Part shown: positions 34,934 through 44,602 of the stretch, piece by piece
How the letters are laid out: the number at the start of each line of letters is the position of its first letter
Numbering within the stretch: the stretch's first letter is position 1
NCBI GenBank assembly: GCA_947069175.1
Contig: CAMTDV010001633.1
Location: 62,044,102-62,108,101 of the forward strand
Reading direction: 5' to 3'
DNA from: Scalesia atractyloides
Taxonomy: Eukaryota; Streptophyta; Magnoliopsida; Asterales; Asteraceae
DNA: 64,000 bases
Made by a program: the position numbers and the translations under genes
The notes under the pieces: generated by a model
The model's input: only the letters and a program-made list of their open reading frames with translations
Database searches by the model: none
Told to the model about the DNA's origin: nothing

Positions 34934-36012
34934 TGTAACAACTCTCCAAAACACCCTATAGCGAGTCGTAAACGCAAAACCGGACACGCACAACAAGACC
35001 CGATGTGAAAAACGAAGAAATCTGATCTGGGCGTCCCAAGTAGGGCTACAAACGAACCACACGTTCGGCGAACAGTTTGTGAACCTTTCGGCGGGAAGTT
35101 CGTTTGTGTTCGTTCGTTTATTAAACAAACGGAGACGAATAAGAAATTTCGTTCGTTTAGTTAAATGAACAAACATGAACAGAGGTCGTGTTCGTTTGTT
35201 TATATTCGTGAACGTTCGGTAACATGTCCGTTTATGTTTGATAATTCATTAGTGTTTTTAATTTTTATATTTGTTTAAATACTTCAGAATTCCGACAAAT
35301 TAAATATCTAATAAATGTCAAGTGTATTATATATTCTGTCGTGAACGATTGTTTGTGTTCGTTTGTTTTCATTTGTGTTCATGAACATTAGATTGTGCTC
35401 ATTTGTGTTGTTAATGTTTGGTTTTGTTCATTGCCTAAAATTAACAAACAAACACAAACGAACACGAACAAGTTCCTTTCCTTAACAAACGAACACGAAC
35501 ATAAGATCTTGTTCGATAAGTGTTCGTGAACGGTTCGCGAACACATATATTTCTTAACAAACGAACACGAATACGGTCTTGTTCGTGTTCGTTCGGTTCG
35601 TTTGCAGCCCTAGTCCCAGGCGACACACGCCAGGATCCCTGGAATCTCCCGCGACGCGCGGGAGACCTTCAAGTGACGTGTCACCGTTTCGCGCCATGTG
35701 GCAACCCTACACTTGTGAGAAGGCTGACCTAGCCAAGCTAGGTGTCTCAGGCACCACGTCCAGGAATCCCGCGCGACGCTGGGAGAAGCCAATTTCAGGT
35801 ATAAATAGAGCAGCGTGGGAATGAGTTCGTTGCTCAAAATCGATCGAATTCTCTGATCGTATACTCCCTCTATCTCTGTTTCTCTGTGAAAACACCCCTA
35901 AACCCCTAAACCTGCGAAGCGCTGCCCGCTGTAAGTATCTTAACCCCCGATCACCAATTCGTTACCCTACCCGATTGATTTAGGACCCACCGACGCATGT
36001 CGAGGCTCTACC
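34934..36012 (+). mobile_element. Element D 5' LTR, left part
   Basis: The LTR begins TGTAACAACTCTCC at 34934. Without the hAT insertion and its duplication it gives about 0.5 kb here, and it resumes at 55747 after element B, ending GGTTGCAACA at 56469; total about 1.22 kb. TATAAATAG at 35800-35808 is a strong TATA box, with R/U5 following. The break is at the CTACC duplicated by element B. D's 3' LTR would lie beyond the right edge of the window. Confidence 0.8.
35041..35612. mobile_element. hAT MITE (TAGGGCTGCAAAC type) inside element D LTR
   Basis: Ends TAGGGCTACAAACGAACC and GGTTCGTTTGCAGCCCTA. Flanks GTCCCAAG (35033-35040) and GTCCCAGG (35613-35620), 8 bp with one change. 572 bp. Subterminal GTTCGTTTGT/ACAAACGAAC words recur many times on both sides. 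Confidence 0.88.
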
Positions 36013-37117
36013 TGTCATTCCCTGACCCGCAGCGGAAATGGTAGTCGGGGCATGATTGGGTTTTTATCAAAGCTCATGACATTTACTATAAAGTTTCATA
36101 TTTATTATTTCTTTTTACAGAAGAACATAACAATAAACATACAAGTACAACATGTTCAAATACATATTTCATGACTTCATTATTTTTCTTCTAAGGCAAT
36201 TTCCTATGTGTTCCTTGCTTCAACCTGTCCAGCTGTATCATGTGTAAAAATAGGGTTTTGGGTCAACAAAAAGTTGGCGAGTGAATCTTATTTTTGAAAG
36301 GATTAGTTATATTGGTTATTTGAATAAAATTGTGCATAACCAAATATGAATAAACGTAAATGTAAATTTAATCACAAAACACATAATATTAAATAATGCA
36401 CACGCACACACCAAATGATGAACAATGAGATCAAGGCTCAATCAAACGGAGCCGATCTAATGAGGCACGCGATGTTCAACTCGGCTCCCTCGAGGAACTG
36501 ATGGGCCTAATGAATGATTTCACGCAACTTGACAAAAATGTAAACACACATCACAACAAACATTATAATCACATAATCTCAATTACTGCACAAGCACACA
36601 CCAAATGATGAACAATGAGGCACGCGATGTTCAACCCGTCTCCAACGAGGAACTGATGGGCCTAATGAATGATTTGCACGCAACTTGACAAAATATAAAC
36701 ACGCATCACAACAAACAATATTTACATCTCGAGTTTAGTTCATATAATGGTAATCGCACGAGTTTGAATAAATGAAATAATTAAAGCGACACATGATACA
36801 CCCCAAAACATGAATAAAAAGGGGAATTTGTAAGAATTCACTCACAGTGGGTGCGTTCCTTAATGACGATGAATGCGCACGAATATTATGAGTCGACCGA
36901 CGAGGGAAAAACTAACCTAAAATAATAACGAAATGGTTCGGTAAATAAATGGATTTTATTTGAGATTAATACTTTTATTCATAATCTTAATAGGATTTTT
37001 AGATTTATTTTTGTGAGTTTAAGGACATTTTCTAACTTTAAAAATATTATCTTTAAGTATTTTTAAATAATTTTCTGATTAAATAAATAATAAAAAAAAT
37101 AAAAAAAAAATGTTGAC

Positions 37118-37585
37118 TTTTGACCATGTTGACCGTTAACTATTGACCGGTCGGACTGTGTTTATTCTATGCGCTGAGTGAGGTTCGAACTCGTGACCTC
37201 CCGTTTACGTGCACGCAGCTCTACCAACTGAGCTACGTGTCTAACCCGAAATAATCTCGTTTTTAATTATATATATATACAAATTAGATTAATTCATTTC
37301 TGTTTCTATTTAAAAAGCTTTGATAATTGCCAGAACCGGTTACAGAAGCAGGATTCGAACTCGGGACCTACGGTTCGTGTGCACACAGCCCAACCAGTTG
37401 GGCTGTGTGTCTAACCTGTTAGTTTTCTTGATCTTTATTTTATTTAAACACTTTCTGTGAAGCGATATGACTTGTTCTAAAAACAATGGATTTAATTTCA
37501 GTGGATCGGAACACAAACAGACTCGTACCCGGTATCATGTATGTAAAATGCACACAGTCCACCGCTGGACTGTGTGTCTAACCCA
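37118..37585 (-). other. tRNA-like cassette array, element B left LTR
   Basis: Three cassettes on the minus strand with D-arm hairpins at 37551-37576 (arm CACACAGTCCA, loop GCGG), 37382-37409 (arm CACACAGCCCAA, loop CTGG) and 37212-37239 (arm CACGTAGCTC, loop AGTTGGTA, one G.T pair). Spacing 169 and 170 bp. B boxes: GAGTTCGAATCC in the middle cassette and GAGTTCGAACC in the last; the first is eroded (GGGTACGAGTC). Each is followed by a T run on that strand. Confidence 0.72.
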
Positions 37586-38447
37586 TTTAAATTACTGATT
37601 TTAATTATATTTATAAATGACTCGCTGTTCATCTTCTTCGTTTTATGAAAACTCAGATTAGTGAGATCCGACTGTTTTGTTTAATTCGATTATCAAAACT
37701 TATAATTGGTTGGAATGTAATAGTTAACGAGATTAAAGAACAGAATGTACCAAAACAGTGTGTTTACTTCAGATTTCCGGCAGGAGTCGTCGGCTCTGAT
37801 TTATGACTCTCGGCTGAGTGAAATGTTTGACAGTTTAGTTTCTTGTGTTATGAAATTAAGTTACTGAGTAAGAGATATCAAGAGTTTTTAGATGATTATA
37901 TCGATCGACAGTGAGACTTTGATGTTTCAGTGAAATTCCGGCGAGTGTGGGATTTCCCGGCAGCGTAGTCTGGGACAGATTCTGATTGAAGGATTGAAGT
38001 TAATATATGTCTAATAATGGATTACAAACAAACGAGTCAAGAATTTTACCGATTTGAAGTAAGTCTCGGTTTTCCGGTGAAAGTCCGGCGACTGTAAAAT
38101 ATCTCCGGCGACGTGTTTTGAGATGAATTAAGCTTCGGAAACGATCGTGGTTCTGAGCGAAAGGATTCTCAGAGTGTTCAAGAGGGTATTTATAGTGAAA
38201 ACAGGCTGAATTGAGTCAAGGTCCGCAAGTTAAGATTTCCGTCGGTTATGACGGAAATTGATTGCCGGCAACGGTTATAACCGACGTCGACATCAATTTG
38301 AGCGTTTCAGTCAAGACTGATTTGGCCAAAATCGCGGATTGCCGGATTTTCCGGTGATTGCGATTTCTGAGCGCGGTGATTCTCTGGTTTGAATCCGGGT
38401 TTACTTTAAGTTTTATTTATTTCCGTATTATTCCAAAGTAAAGTGTG

Positions 38448-38530
38448 TGGCGGAGTGGTGTGTTGTGTGTTTGTTGGAGCGGCTGACCCGGGTTCGAAAC
38501 CCGGCAGTCTCATTTTATTTTTTCTTCACT
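38448..38530 (+). other. Antisense tRNA-like cassette, element B left LTR
   Basis: A box TGGCGGAGTGG at 38448-38458 fits TRGCNNAGYGG. B box GGTTCGAAACC at 38491-38501 sits in a T arm with a perfect 5-bp stem (CCGGG/CCCGG). TTTT and TTTTTT follow within about 20 bases, as in a plant tRNA gene. The A-to-B spacing is short for a tRNA, and no acceptor stem forms. Confidence 0.7.
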
Positions 38531-38695
38531 TGTTTTTATTATTTATTAATTATAGTTTTTAAATTCTGAAATGTTTATTAATTATGTATTGTTTAAAATT
38601 AAAATGAACAATATATACGCAACGAAAATTATAACTGATTATTCGATTAATAAACGAAGCGGGTTTGGAAAACCCGTTTTTCGACGAATGTTACA

Positions 38696-39508
38696 GTATC
38701 CCCTACTTTTAGAAATTTCGTCCCGAAATTTAAGTAGTAGTGGTATATTTGACTTGAAGGATGGGTGTTTTAATTTGACAATTACATAATTAAAAGAGGG
38801 TGAGAGTTTAAATTTTATTTGAGGCGGTAACGTTCCTAGTAACGGTTGAATAACTTGCTACAGGAATCGCTTTTTGATGCCTAAAGTATAAGAATGCGGA
38901 ACATGGATAAACAGAGTTGATCGACTAGGTATGATCTCACGCATAAGGGTTTTGAGGGGAATGATATGTTTGAAACAAAACTTCAACCATGACGATATTA
39001 AAAACCTACACGGAACTTCTCATAACCGCCTGGCAATGCTTTTGATCCTTTGGCAAGAATACTTATATATAGGAAGTACCAGCGGGGTATCCACCATACT
39101 CTTGTCAAATCTTCATTGACTTTGTCAGTAGGTTATGATTAGTTCTATGTGACTCTAAAACCTACAAAACAAACACAACAGCCAATGCTTGAGTCTCAAA
39201 TCTGAAAGGATACATGATTGAATGATGACAGTACCTCTCTCGTTTGTTATGATGAAGGGGTTAGTCTATGTAAAAGTGAGACACAACCCACCTTCTTTGA
39301 ATGATGAGATTGAGATACGTCGAGATGTATGATGATATGAATGTTAAATCAATGAGTATAAAACAAAACTGAAATAGTAATTCGCATTAAGATTCTTGGA
39401 TACATAAATTTCCAATTTATAATTGAGATACGTAAAGATTGAGATAACATAAAGAAAACATAAAAACTAAACGGTTGGAGTTGAGTCTTGATTCTTGGTG
39501 AGGGAAGG
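38696..39508 (-). other. Element B 3' internal region, pol absent
   Basis: Next to the LTR is the same polypurine and GGGACGAAAT segment as in element A, inverted. The rest shows no RT, RNase H or integrase motif on either strand. In element A this place holds nearly 4 kb of pol. Confidence 0.75.
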
Positions 39509-40832
39509 CTAGTTGGGTGATTCGTTTGGGCCGTTATTATCTTCAACAGGATTGGCGTTGATGTTGTAAGCTCTTCCTCTTGCTGGTGGTGAAGCTGGGT
39601 TTGCTTGAGCTTGGGCGTTTATGATGTTAACCAATCGAGGGCACGTGTTTCTAAAGTGGGTAGGGTCGCCACAATTAAAACAAGCTCGAACATATGGGAA
39701 CATGGGGTATTGGGGTTGTTGATATGTTTGGATCATGTTTTGAGTAGGGGGTGAGGCTTGGTTTTGAGGGGCATGACAAGTTTTGCTCCAATGACCATAA
39801 CGCCCACAATTTGCACACAGTCGACAAGGTACGGTAGATGGATGGTGATAAAAACAGGTGCTGCATTGAGGGTGAGGTCCAATGTAGGGTTTCTTATTTG
39901 GGTAAGTAGAGTTGGGTGCTACTTGAGTGATTGGGATAGCTTGGAGGGTACAGCTTGTGAAACTGGTTGATTGCCTTGGGTGATAGCGAAATTTTGTCCA
40001 TCTTGTTTTCTCTTAGGAGTGGTTTGAGGAGGGGATTTGGTCTGGGTTGGGTTGGAGGTTTCGGTTGATGCTTTATCTTCTTCTCTTCTCCTCTGTGAAG
40101 TCTTTATTTTCGTATGCGGTTTTCGGTGAGCTCTGTAGCTAACTCCATTGCTGCTTCCAAAGTTGCAGGTGTGGTACTTATTACAGGGTCTTGAATTTTT
40201 GAAGGAAGACCTCGAATGTAGTGCTCGATCAAACGGTAGAGGGGAGTGAACAAGTTGAGGACCATTTGATTTAACTCAAGGAATCTCTTGTTGTATGTGG
40301 TGTGGTCGCCCTCTTTTTGTTTCAAAGAATAGAACCCATCTTCCAATTTCTTGATTTCGCTTCTTGGACAGAACCGTTTTGTCATGATTTCCTTCAACTC
40401 TTCCCAAGTCAAAGTCATAACATCTTCAGCACCTCGCTTGGCCTTCTCTGTATTCCACCATGTAAGTGCTACTCCGAACAAACGGCCGGTAGCATATCGC
40501 ACCTTGCGATCATCGGGGCAGTCGCAATTGAGAAAAGTGTTTTCCATCTCCTCGAACCAATGGAGGAGAGCGGTGACACCTTCAGTACCTTCGTATTTTG
40601 GAGGATCGCAGGATTTGAAATGCTTGAAGGTGCATTTAGTGGCTTTTGGGGGAGGATTGAAAATGTTTTGATCTTCTTGGTGGATTGGGTTGACGGGATT
40701 AGCGGTAAGGGCCTGTTGTACTTGAATTACGATGTTGGGTATTACGGCAGCCATTTGTTGAGCGATTTGGGCAGCCATGCGCTCGCGGGTTTTTCCTGAT
40801 CCCATTTTTCTACGAGAGAGGCTAGAAGACAT
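39509..40832 (-). pseudogene. Gag of gag-only element B
   Basis: The first 242 codons from ATG 40832 form a complete capsid domain very close to that of element A (KHFKSCDPPKYEGTEGV, WWNTEKAKRG, RFCPRSEIKKLEDGF, YIRGLPSKIQDPV). A stop follows RIRK at 40104. Two shifts lead on to a Cys/His region (CSTCFYHHPSTVPC, CANCGRYGHWSKTC) and the knuckle CFNCGDPTHFRNTC. The reading ends GPNESPN at 39509 with no protease. The layout matches TR-GAG elements, which use trans-acting enzymes of relatives. Confidence 0.82.
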
Positions 40833-41676
40833 CTACAAGAAATACGTATCAACAGTATGAGTTTGACGTTTTAGGAGTCATGTGTCGTATTTAGGAATGA
40901 ACATTCATAAAATAAATGAAGAATAATAAATTTACTACATCCATAGGATGTCTTGGGCTTTGCTCGTAATTGGACCTTGCATGCCGCCATACTTCACCTT
41001 CGTAATCATGTGGGCCCCCATGACTACCGGGTCTTTCATATGGTTCGCATGTGTTAGCCTGGTAACGTACACTAACACCCGGAGAAAATCGAGAAATATG
41101 AATGTAACGTATGAAATTCGGAGTGCATCCAGGTGTGGACACGGTGACACCTCAAAGTGGGGTTAGTTCGAACGACGTTTGGTGTGGCATGCTTTGGCCT
41201 AATAGGTCCTTCGTACTCTCATAGTTAGTCCCCAGGTAGGCAAACTGGTCCGTTATTTTGGATTTATACGAATGCCAACCTAGACAGGACGTTCCGACTA
41301 CCGGTACTTGTACCCTTACAGTTACTACATGCCCGTCGTAGAACTCACTTTAATGAGATTGAGAAATGAAAAATGAGACAAAATCTTGAATAAAGGAAAT
41401 ATGAGGATGATTTGAATATGTGAACATTGAAATATGCGTGATGAATGTATATGTAAGCATGTTAAGTTTGACAATAAGTATAACTCATTAAGTATCACAC
41501 AAAATAATTGGGAAGTGTTTGCATGCATTTGTGTGTGTAATAAATACGAAACAAATAAACATCATGAGTTTGCATGTAACCACATAAACAATTAAAATCT
41601 AATCAACTATAGTATAGGCTCTACGGGTCTAATAACTTATCCTATATCCCTATAGTCAAAAGCTCTGATACCAATC
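40833..41676 (-). other. Element B leader and primer site
   Basis: The minus strand reads TTGGTATCAGAG (41664-41675) directly after the LTR: an initiator-Met tRNA primer site. The leader is homologous to that of element A (GGACCAGTTTGCCTACCTGG in A, inverse near 41240 here), so both belong to one family. Confidence 0.78.
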
Positions 41677-41867
41677 TGTCACACCCTGACCCGCAGCGAA
41701 AATGGTAGTCGGGGCATGATTGGGTTTTCATCAAAGATCATGACATTTACTATAAAGTTTCATTATTATTTCTTTTTACAGAAGAACATTACAATAAACA
41801 TACAAGTACAACATGTTCAAATACATATTTCATGACTTCATTATTTTTCTTCTAAGGCAATTTCCTA
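41677..41867 (-). mobile_element. Element B 5' LTR, left fragment
   Basis: TGTCACACCCTGACCCGCAG marks the 3' end of the minus-strand LTR. The LTR is cut at 41867 by element A and resumes after 52824. Confidence 0.85.
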
Positions 41868-42039
41868 TGTAACATTTGTATAAATCGGGTCTCCAAAACC
41901 CGCTCTGTTTTGTAATCAAATACCAAGTTACGAAATTTCATTAAGTATTTATGAGTATTTTGAGTTTAAACGTTACATAATTAATATATAAACTAAACTA
42001 TAAAAATTATATTTGATAAAAAGTCAAAATAAAATAAAT

Positions 42040-42131
42040 AAAAAATAGTTGGAGCTGACCGGACTCGAACCCGGGTCAACTGCCTCCAACGATTTATCTT
42101 TCCGTCTCCAAACCACTCCGCCACCAATTGT
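42040..42131 (-). other. Antisense tRNA-like cassette T1, element A
   Basis: Minus strand: A box TGGCGGAGTGG at 42123-42113, B box GGTTCGAGTCC at 42071-42061 (both full consensus matches), then a run of six T at 42045-42040. It points out of the LTR's 5' end. The T arm stem (CCGG/CCGG) is offset from a true tRNA; the acceptor stem is absent. Confidence 0.75.
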
Positions 42132-42447
42132 TTTCTGTTAGTATTATGAAAACAATTAAATTTTATACGCAAACTCGGTTTAACGGTTATTGATATCTGA
42201 ATAACGGAAAATCGGTAAGCCAAATCGTCAAATCAGTTTTCGTTCGTTTAGTTAACTTATAACCGACGCATATCGGTTTCTAATTAAAGTTCAGATTTAA
42301 TGAACTTCGAGTTTTGGGTTTTGAAACCGAAAGACATTCAAGTTTCAAGTAATTCTGTTTCCAATCATTTATACGATCCAGAACTGTCTCAAATACACTC
42401 CAATCCCTTTTCGTCGCGTTTTCAAGCCTTGTGAGCACAAGAAAACT

Positions 42448-42800
42448 GTCGCCGGAATTTTCTGCAATTCTCGCCGGAAAACCGTGTTCAACATAAACCA
42501 GTAAGAATTTCCTCTCTTGCTGTTTCAATCTATTGTTAGGACACTACTAACATTATTCCGTCACTCAAAGTCAGTCATAGAAGACTTTGCTGGATTTCTG
42601 GTTTCGCCGGAGAAATTCTGGAATTTGCCGGAACCACGCTAGTTGACGGTAAACACATTCAATCGTGCTAATAATTCATGTACTCTGGTTCAATTTCAAA
42701 TCTAATTCTTTGATTCTGTTGATTAGCCCCTCTCAGCCGAAGTTTCAAAAACGGAGTTGCCTGTTCTCGCCGGACTTCCTGAAGAAGACGACCTGTCCGG
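42448..42800. repeat. CGCCGGA word cluster in element A LTR
   Basis: TCGCCGGAATT, TCGCCGGAAAA, TTCGCCGGAGA, TTGCCGGAACC, CTCGCCGGACT and GTCCGG occur within about 350 bp. Equivalent clusters exist in B (37780-38110 inverted) and C (57450-57660). Possibly a factor-binding array. Confidence 0.6.
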
Positions 42801-42963
42801 TATTTCTTGTCCCCAAACTGTTCGGTTTGTTCATTCAAACTAGTAGGCATGATATTTAAGTAGTAGAGCCATGAATCAGTTGTCTGAGTAAAAACCGGTA
42901 ATCATAACGAAGAAGACGAATCTAAAAACGGGATAAGAATAATTAAAACACGGATAATTAACG

Positions 42964-43065
42964 GGTTAGACACACAGTCCAGCGGTGGACTGTGTGCAAA
43001 GTTTATATACGAGTCCCGAGTTCGATCCTTACTACACACACACTGCGTAATAACATTCCCTTTTT
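42964..43065 (+). other. tRNA-like cassette T2, element A
   Basis: GGTTAGACA leads into a perfect 11-bp hairpin (42971-42981 with 42986-42996; arm CACACAGTCCA, loop GCGG). GAGTTCGATCC at 43018-43028 stands for the B box (one base short). TTTTT at 43061-43065. Confidence 0.65.
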
Positions 43066-43105
43066 ATTCATAAAACTAACCGGGTTAGATTGAGTAGTTG
43101 TTAAG

Positions 43106-43233
43106 TATAATATAATTCAAGAATATAACCGGGTTAGACACACAGTCCAGCGGTGGACTGTGTGCAACACAAACTGCACGTCACGCGATCGAGTCCCGTC
43201 CCAAACACCGGTTCAATGAGATTAAAACGTTTT
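43106..43233 (+). other. tRNA-like cassette T3, element A
   Basis: TATAATATAA at 43106-43115 lies about 27 bp before GTTAGACA. The same hairpin occupies 43139-43164. The B box is CGATCGAGTCC (43186-43196, 9 of 11). TTTT at 43230-43233. Confidence 0.65.
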
Positions 43234-43270
43234 GCAAAATAAAGGAATTTTCGGTAAAATCGAATAAGTG

Positions 43271-43451
43271 TATAAATATAATAAGAACTGGATTCCTAAC
43301 GGGTTAGTCACGTAGCTCAGTTGGTAGAGCTACGTGCGCGTGAACGGAAGGTCACCGGTTCGAATCCCGCTCGGCGCAAGAATTACCGCTGACCGAACCG
43401 GTCAACGGTCAACGGTCAACGGTCAAACAGTAAAAAAATATTATTTTTTTT
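43271..43451 (+). other. tRNA-like cassette T4, element A
   Basis: TATAAATATA at 43271-43280, then GTTAGTCA, then a perfect 10-bp hairpin with arm CACGTAGCTC and loop AGTTGGTA (43309-43336). The A box TAGCTCAGTTGG inside it is the classic tRNA D-arm. GGTTCGAATCC at 43357-43367 is a full B box. A T run of eight ends the unit at 43444-43451. This is the most tRNA-like of the set, yet no 7-bp acceptor stem forms. Confidence 0.72.
43400..43427 (+). promoter_or_regulatory. Four tandem GGTCAAC repeats (W-box core)
   Basis: GGTCAA recurs every 7 bp at 43400, 43407, 43414 and 43421. The inverse, TTGACC, is the WRKY W-box. Solo LTR C has seven copies at 58458-58507 in the same position after the last cassette; element B has three or four. 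Confidence 0.65.
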
Positions 43452-43948
43452 AATAATTATTTGTTTTATTTAAATTAAAAATCAATTAAAAATACTCAAA
43501 AATAACATTTTTAAGGATAGAAAATAGCCATAAACTCACACAAATATATCTAAAAATCCCATTAAAAATCTTTAATAAAATCCATCCGTTTAATATATTT
43601 TTCCCATTATTATTTAGGTCAGTGATTCCTCGTTAACTCGTTTCGTCTAAATCGTGCGCATCTCATCAATTCAAATCCAACGCACCCAATGTGAGTGAAC
43701 CCTTCAAATTCCCCGTTTTAATCACATTTTTGGGGTGTATCATGTGTTTTGTTCATTTACTTATTATAACTAAGTTATTGTGCATATATCATATCATGAC
43801 ATGTGTGTTAGTTGTTGCTGTTAAGTAGTTAGTATTGTTTGCAAGTTATTATTTCAGTACATGCAATTGCTGAGGCCGTAGCTCCCCATCCCTCGAGGTT
43901 GAGTTTGATCCCCATTCTATTATGCGGTTGATCAGGGCGTGCCCGCAC

Positions 43949-44104
43949 GATCGGCTCCGTTTGATTGAGCCTTGATCGGTCATTTATTCTCATTCCAGTT
44001 CATGCAATACGCTCGGCTCCGTTTGATTGAGCCTTGAGCGCACAGTTCAATTTACATTCTCAGTTCATGCAATACGATCGGCTCCGTTTGATTGAGCCTT
44101 GATC
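43949..44104 (+). repeat. Three covarying GGCTC hairpins in element A LTR
   Basis: Copies at 43949-43977, 44011-44039 and 44076-44104 share GGCTCCGTTTGATTGAGCC, which pairs GGCTC with GAGCC. The outer four bases are GATC..GATC in copies 1 and 3 and GCTC..GAGC in copy 2, so pairing is kept by matched changes. One such hairpin also exists in B (36431, 53047) and in C (59045). Confidence 0.75.
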
Positions 44105-44586
44105 TCACAGTTCATTTATGTTAATTATCATATGATGTTGGTATGTTCATGTATGTATAGATTGTTAATGTAAGTTATAATTGTAACCGATGTTGCCATT
44201 GCTTGATTTCATACATATGCTCTTTTATGATTATGCACAATATTTTATTGATAAACTAACCAGAAAATCATTATTAAATGTTTATCTATAAGGTTCACTC
44301 GCCAACTTATGTTGACCCAAAAACCTCCCATTTTACACATGATACAGGTGAACCAGCAGCAGCTAGGAACACGTAGGACCTGGATTAGAAGAAATAAAAT
44401 GATTTAGTGTTCGGATTATTATGTTTGGTTATTTTCCTTTGTAATGAATGAACATGTTTGAAGGTTTGAGAAATGTAACTTTGACTTCATTTAATTATGA
44501 AACATAATAGTAAATGTCATGTGCTTTGGTGATAACCCAATTATGCCCCGACTATTATTTCCGCTGCGGGTCGGGGTGTGACAGAT

Positions 44587-44602
44587 TGGTATCAGAGCCA
44601 TG
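44587..44602 (+). promoter_or_regulatory. Primer binding site, initiator-Met tRNA type, element A
   Basis: TTGGTATCAGAGCCATG follows the 5' LTR after three bases. TGGTATCAGAGC is the complement of the plant tRNA-iMet 3' end. Confidence 0.9.

Larger units (their letters stand above)
36013..38695 (-). mobile_element. Element B 3' LTR (minus-strand element)
   Basis: Read on the minus strand it starts TGTAACATTCGTCG at 38695 and ends at 36013, where the last bases are changed (TGTCATTCCCTG for the usual TGTCACACCCTG). Target duplication CTACC at 36008-36012 and 55742-55746. 2683 bp. It contains three tRNA-like cassettes in LTR sense and one antisense, W-box copies (37118-37150) and one GATCAAGGCTC hairpin (36431). 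Confidence 0.88.
41868..44583 (+). mobile_element. Element A 5' LTR
   Basis: TGTAACATTTGTATAAATCG to GGGTCGGGGTGTGACA, 2716 bp. It pairs with 50105-52819; by eye I found about four substitutions and one single-base indel between them. Target duplication TCCTA at 41863-41867 and 52820-52824. In order it holds an antisense tRNA-like cassette, a zone rich in CGCCGGA words (42440-42800), three sense cassettes, a GGTCAAC array and three GATCGGCTC hairpins. Confidence 0.95.

Noticed and set aside
42280..42859. Open frames of 60-82 codons inside element A LTRs (also 50517-51096)
   Set aside because: They repeat only because the two LTRs are near-identical. The equivalent stretches of B and C do not keep the frames.
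43303..43379. A true nuclear tRNA gene
   Set aside because: A and B boxes are present, but no 7-bp acceptor stem pairs and the D stem is far too long. Treated as tRNA-like.
41868..44583. Cassandra-type 5S rRNA LTR
   Set aside because: No 5S A box, intermediate element or C box was seen; the internal promoters resemble tRNA, not 5S.
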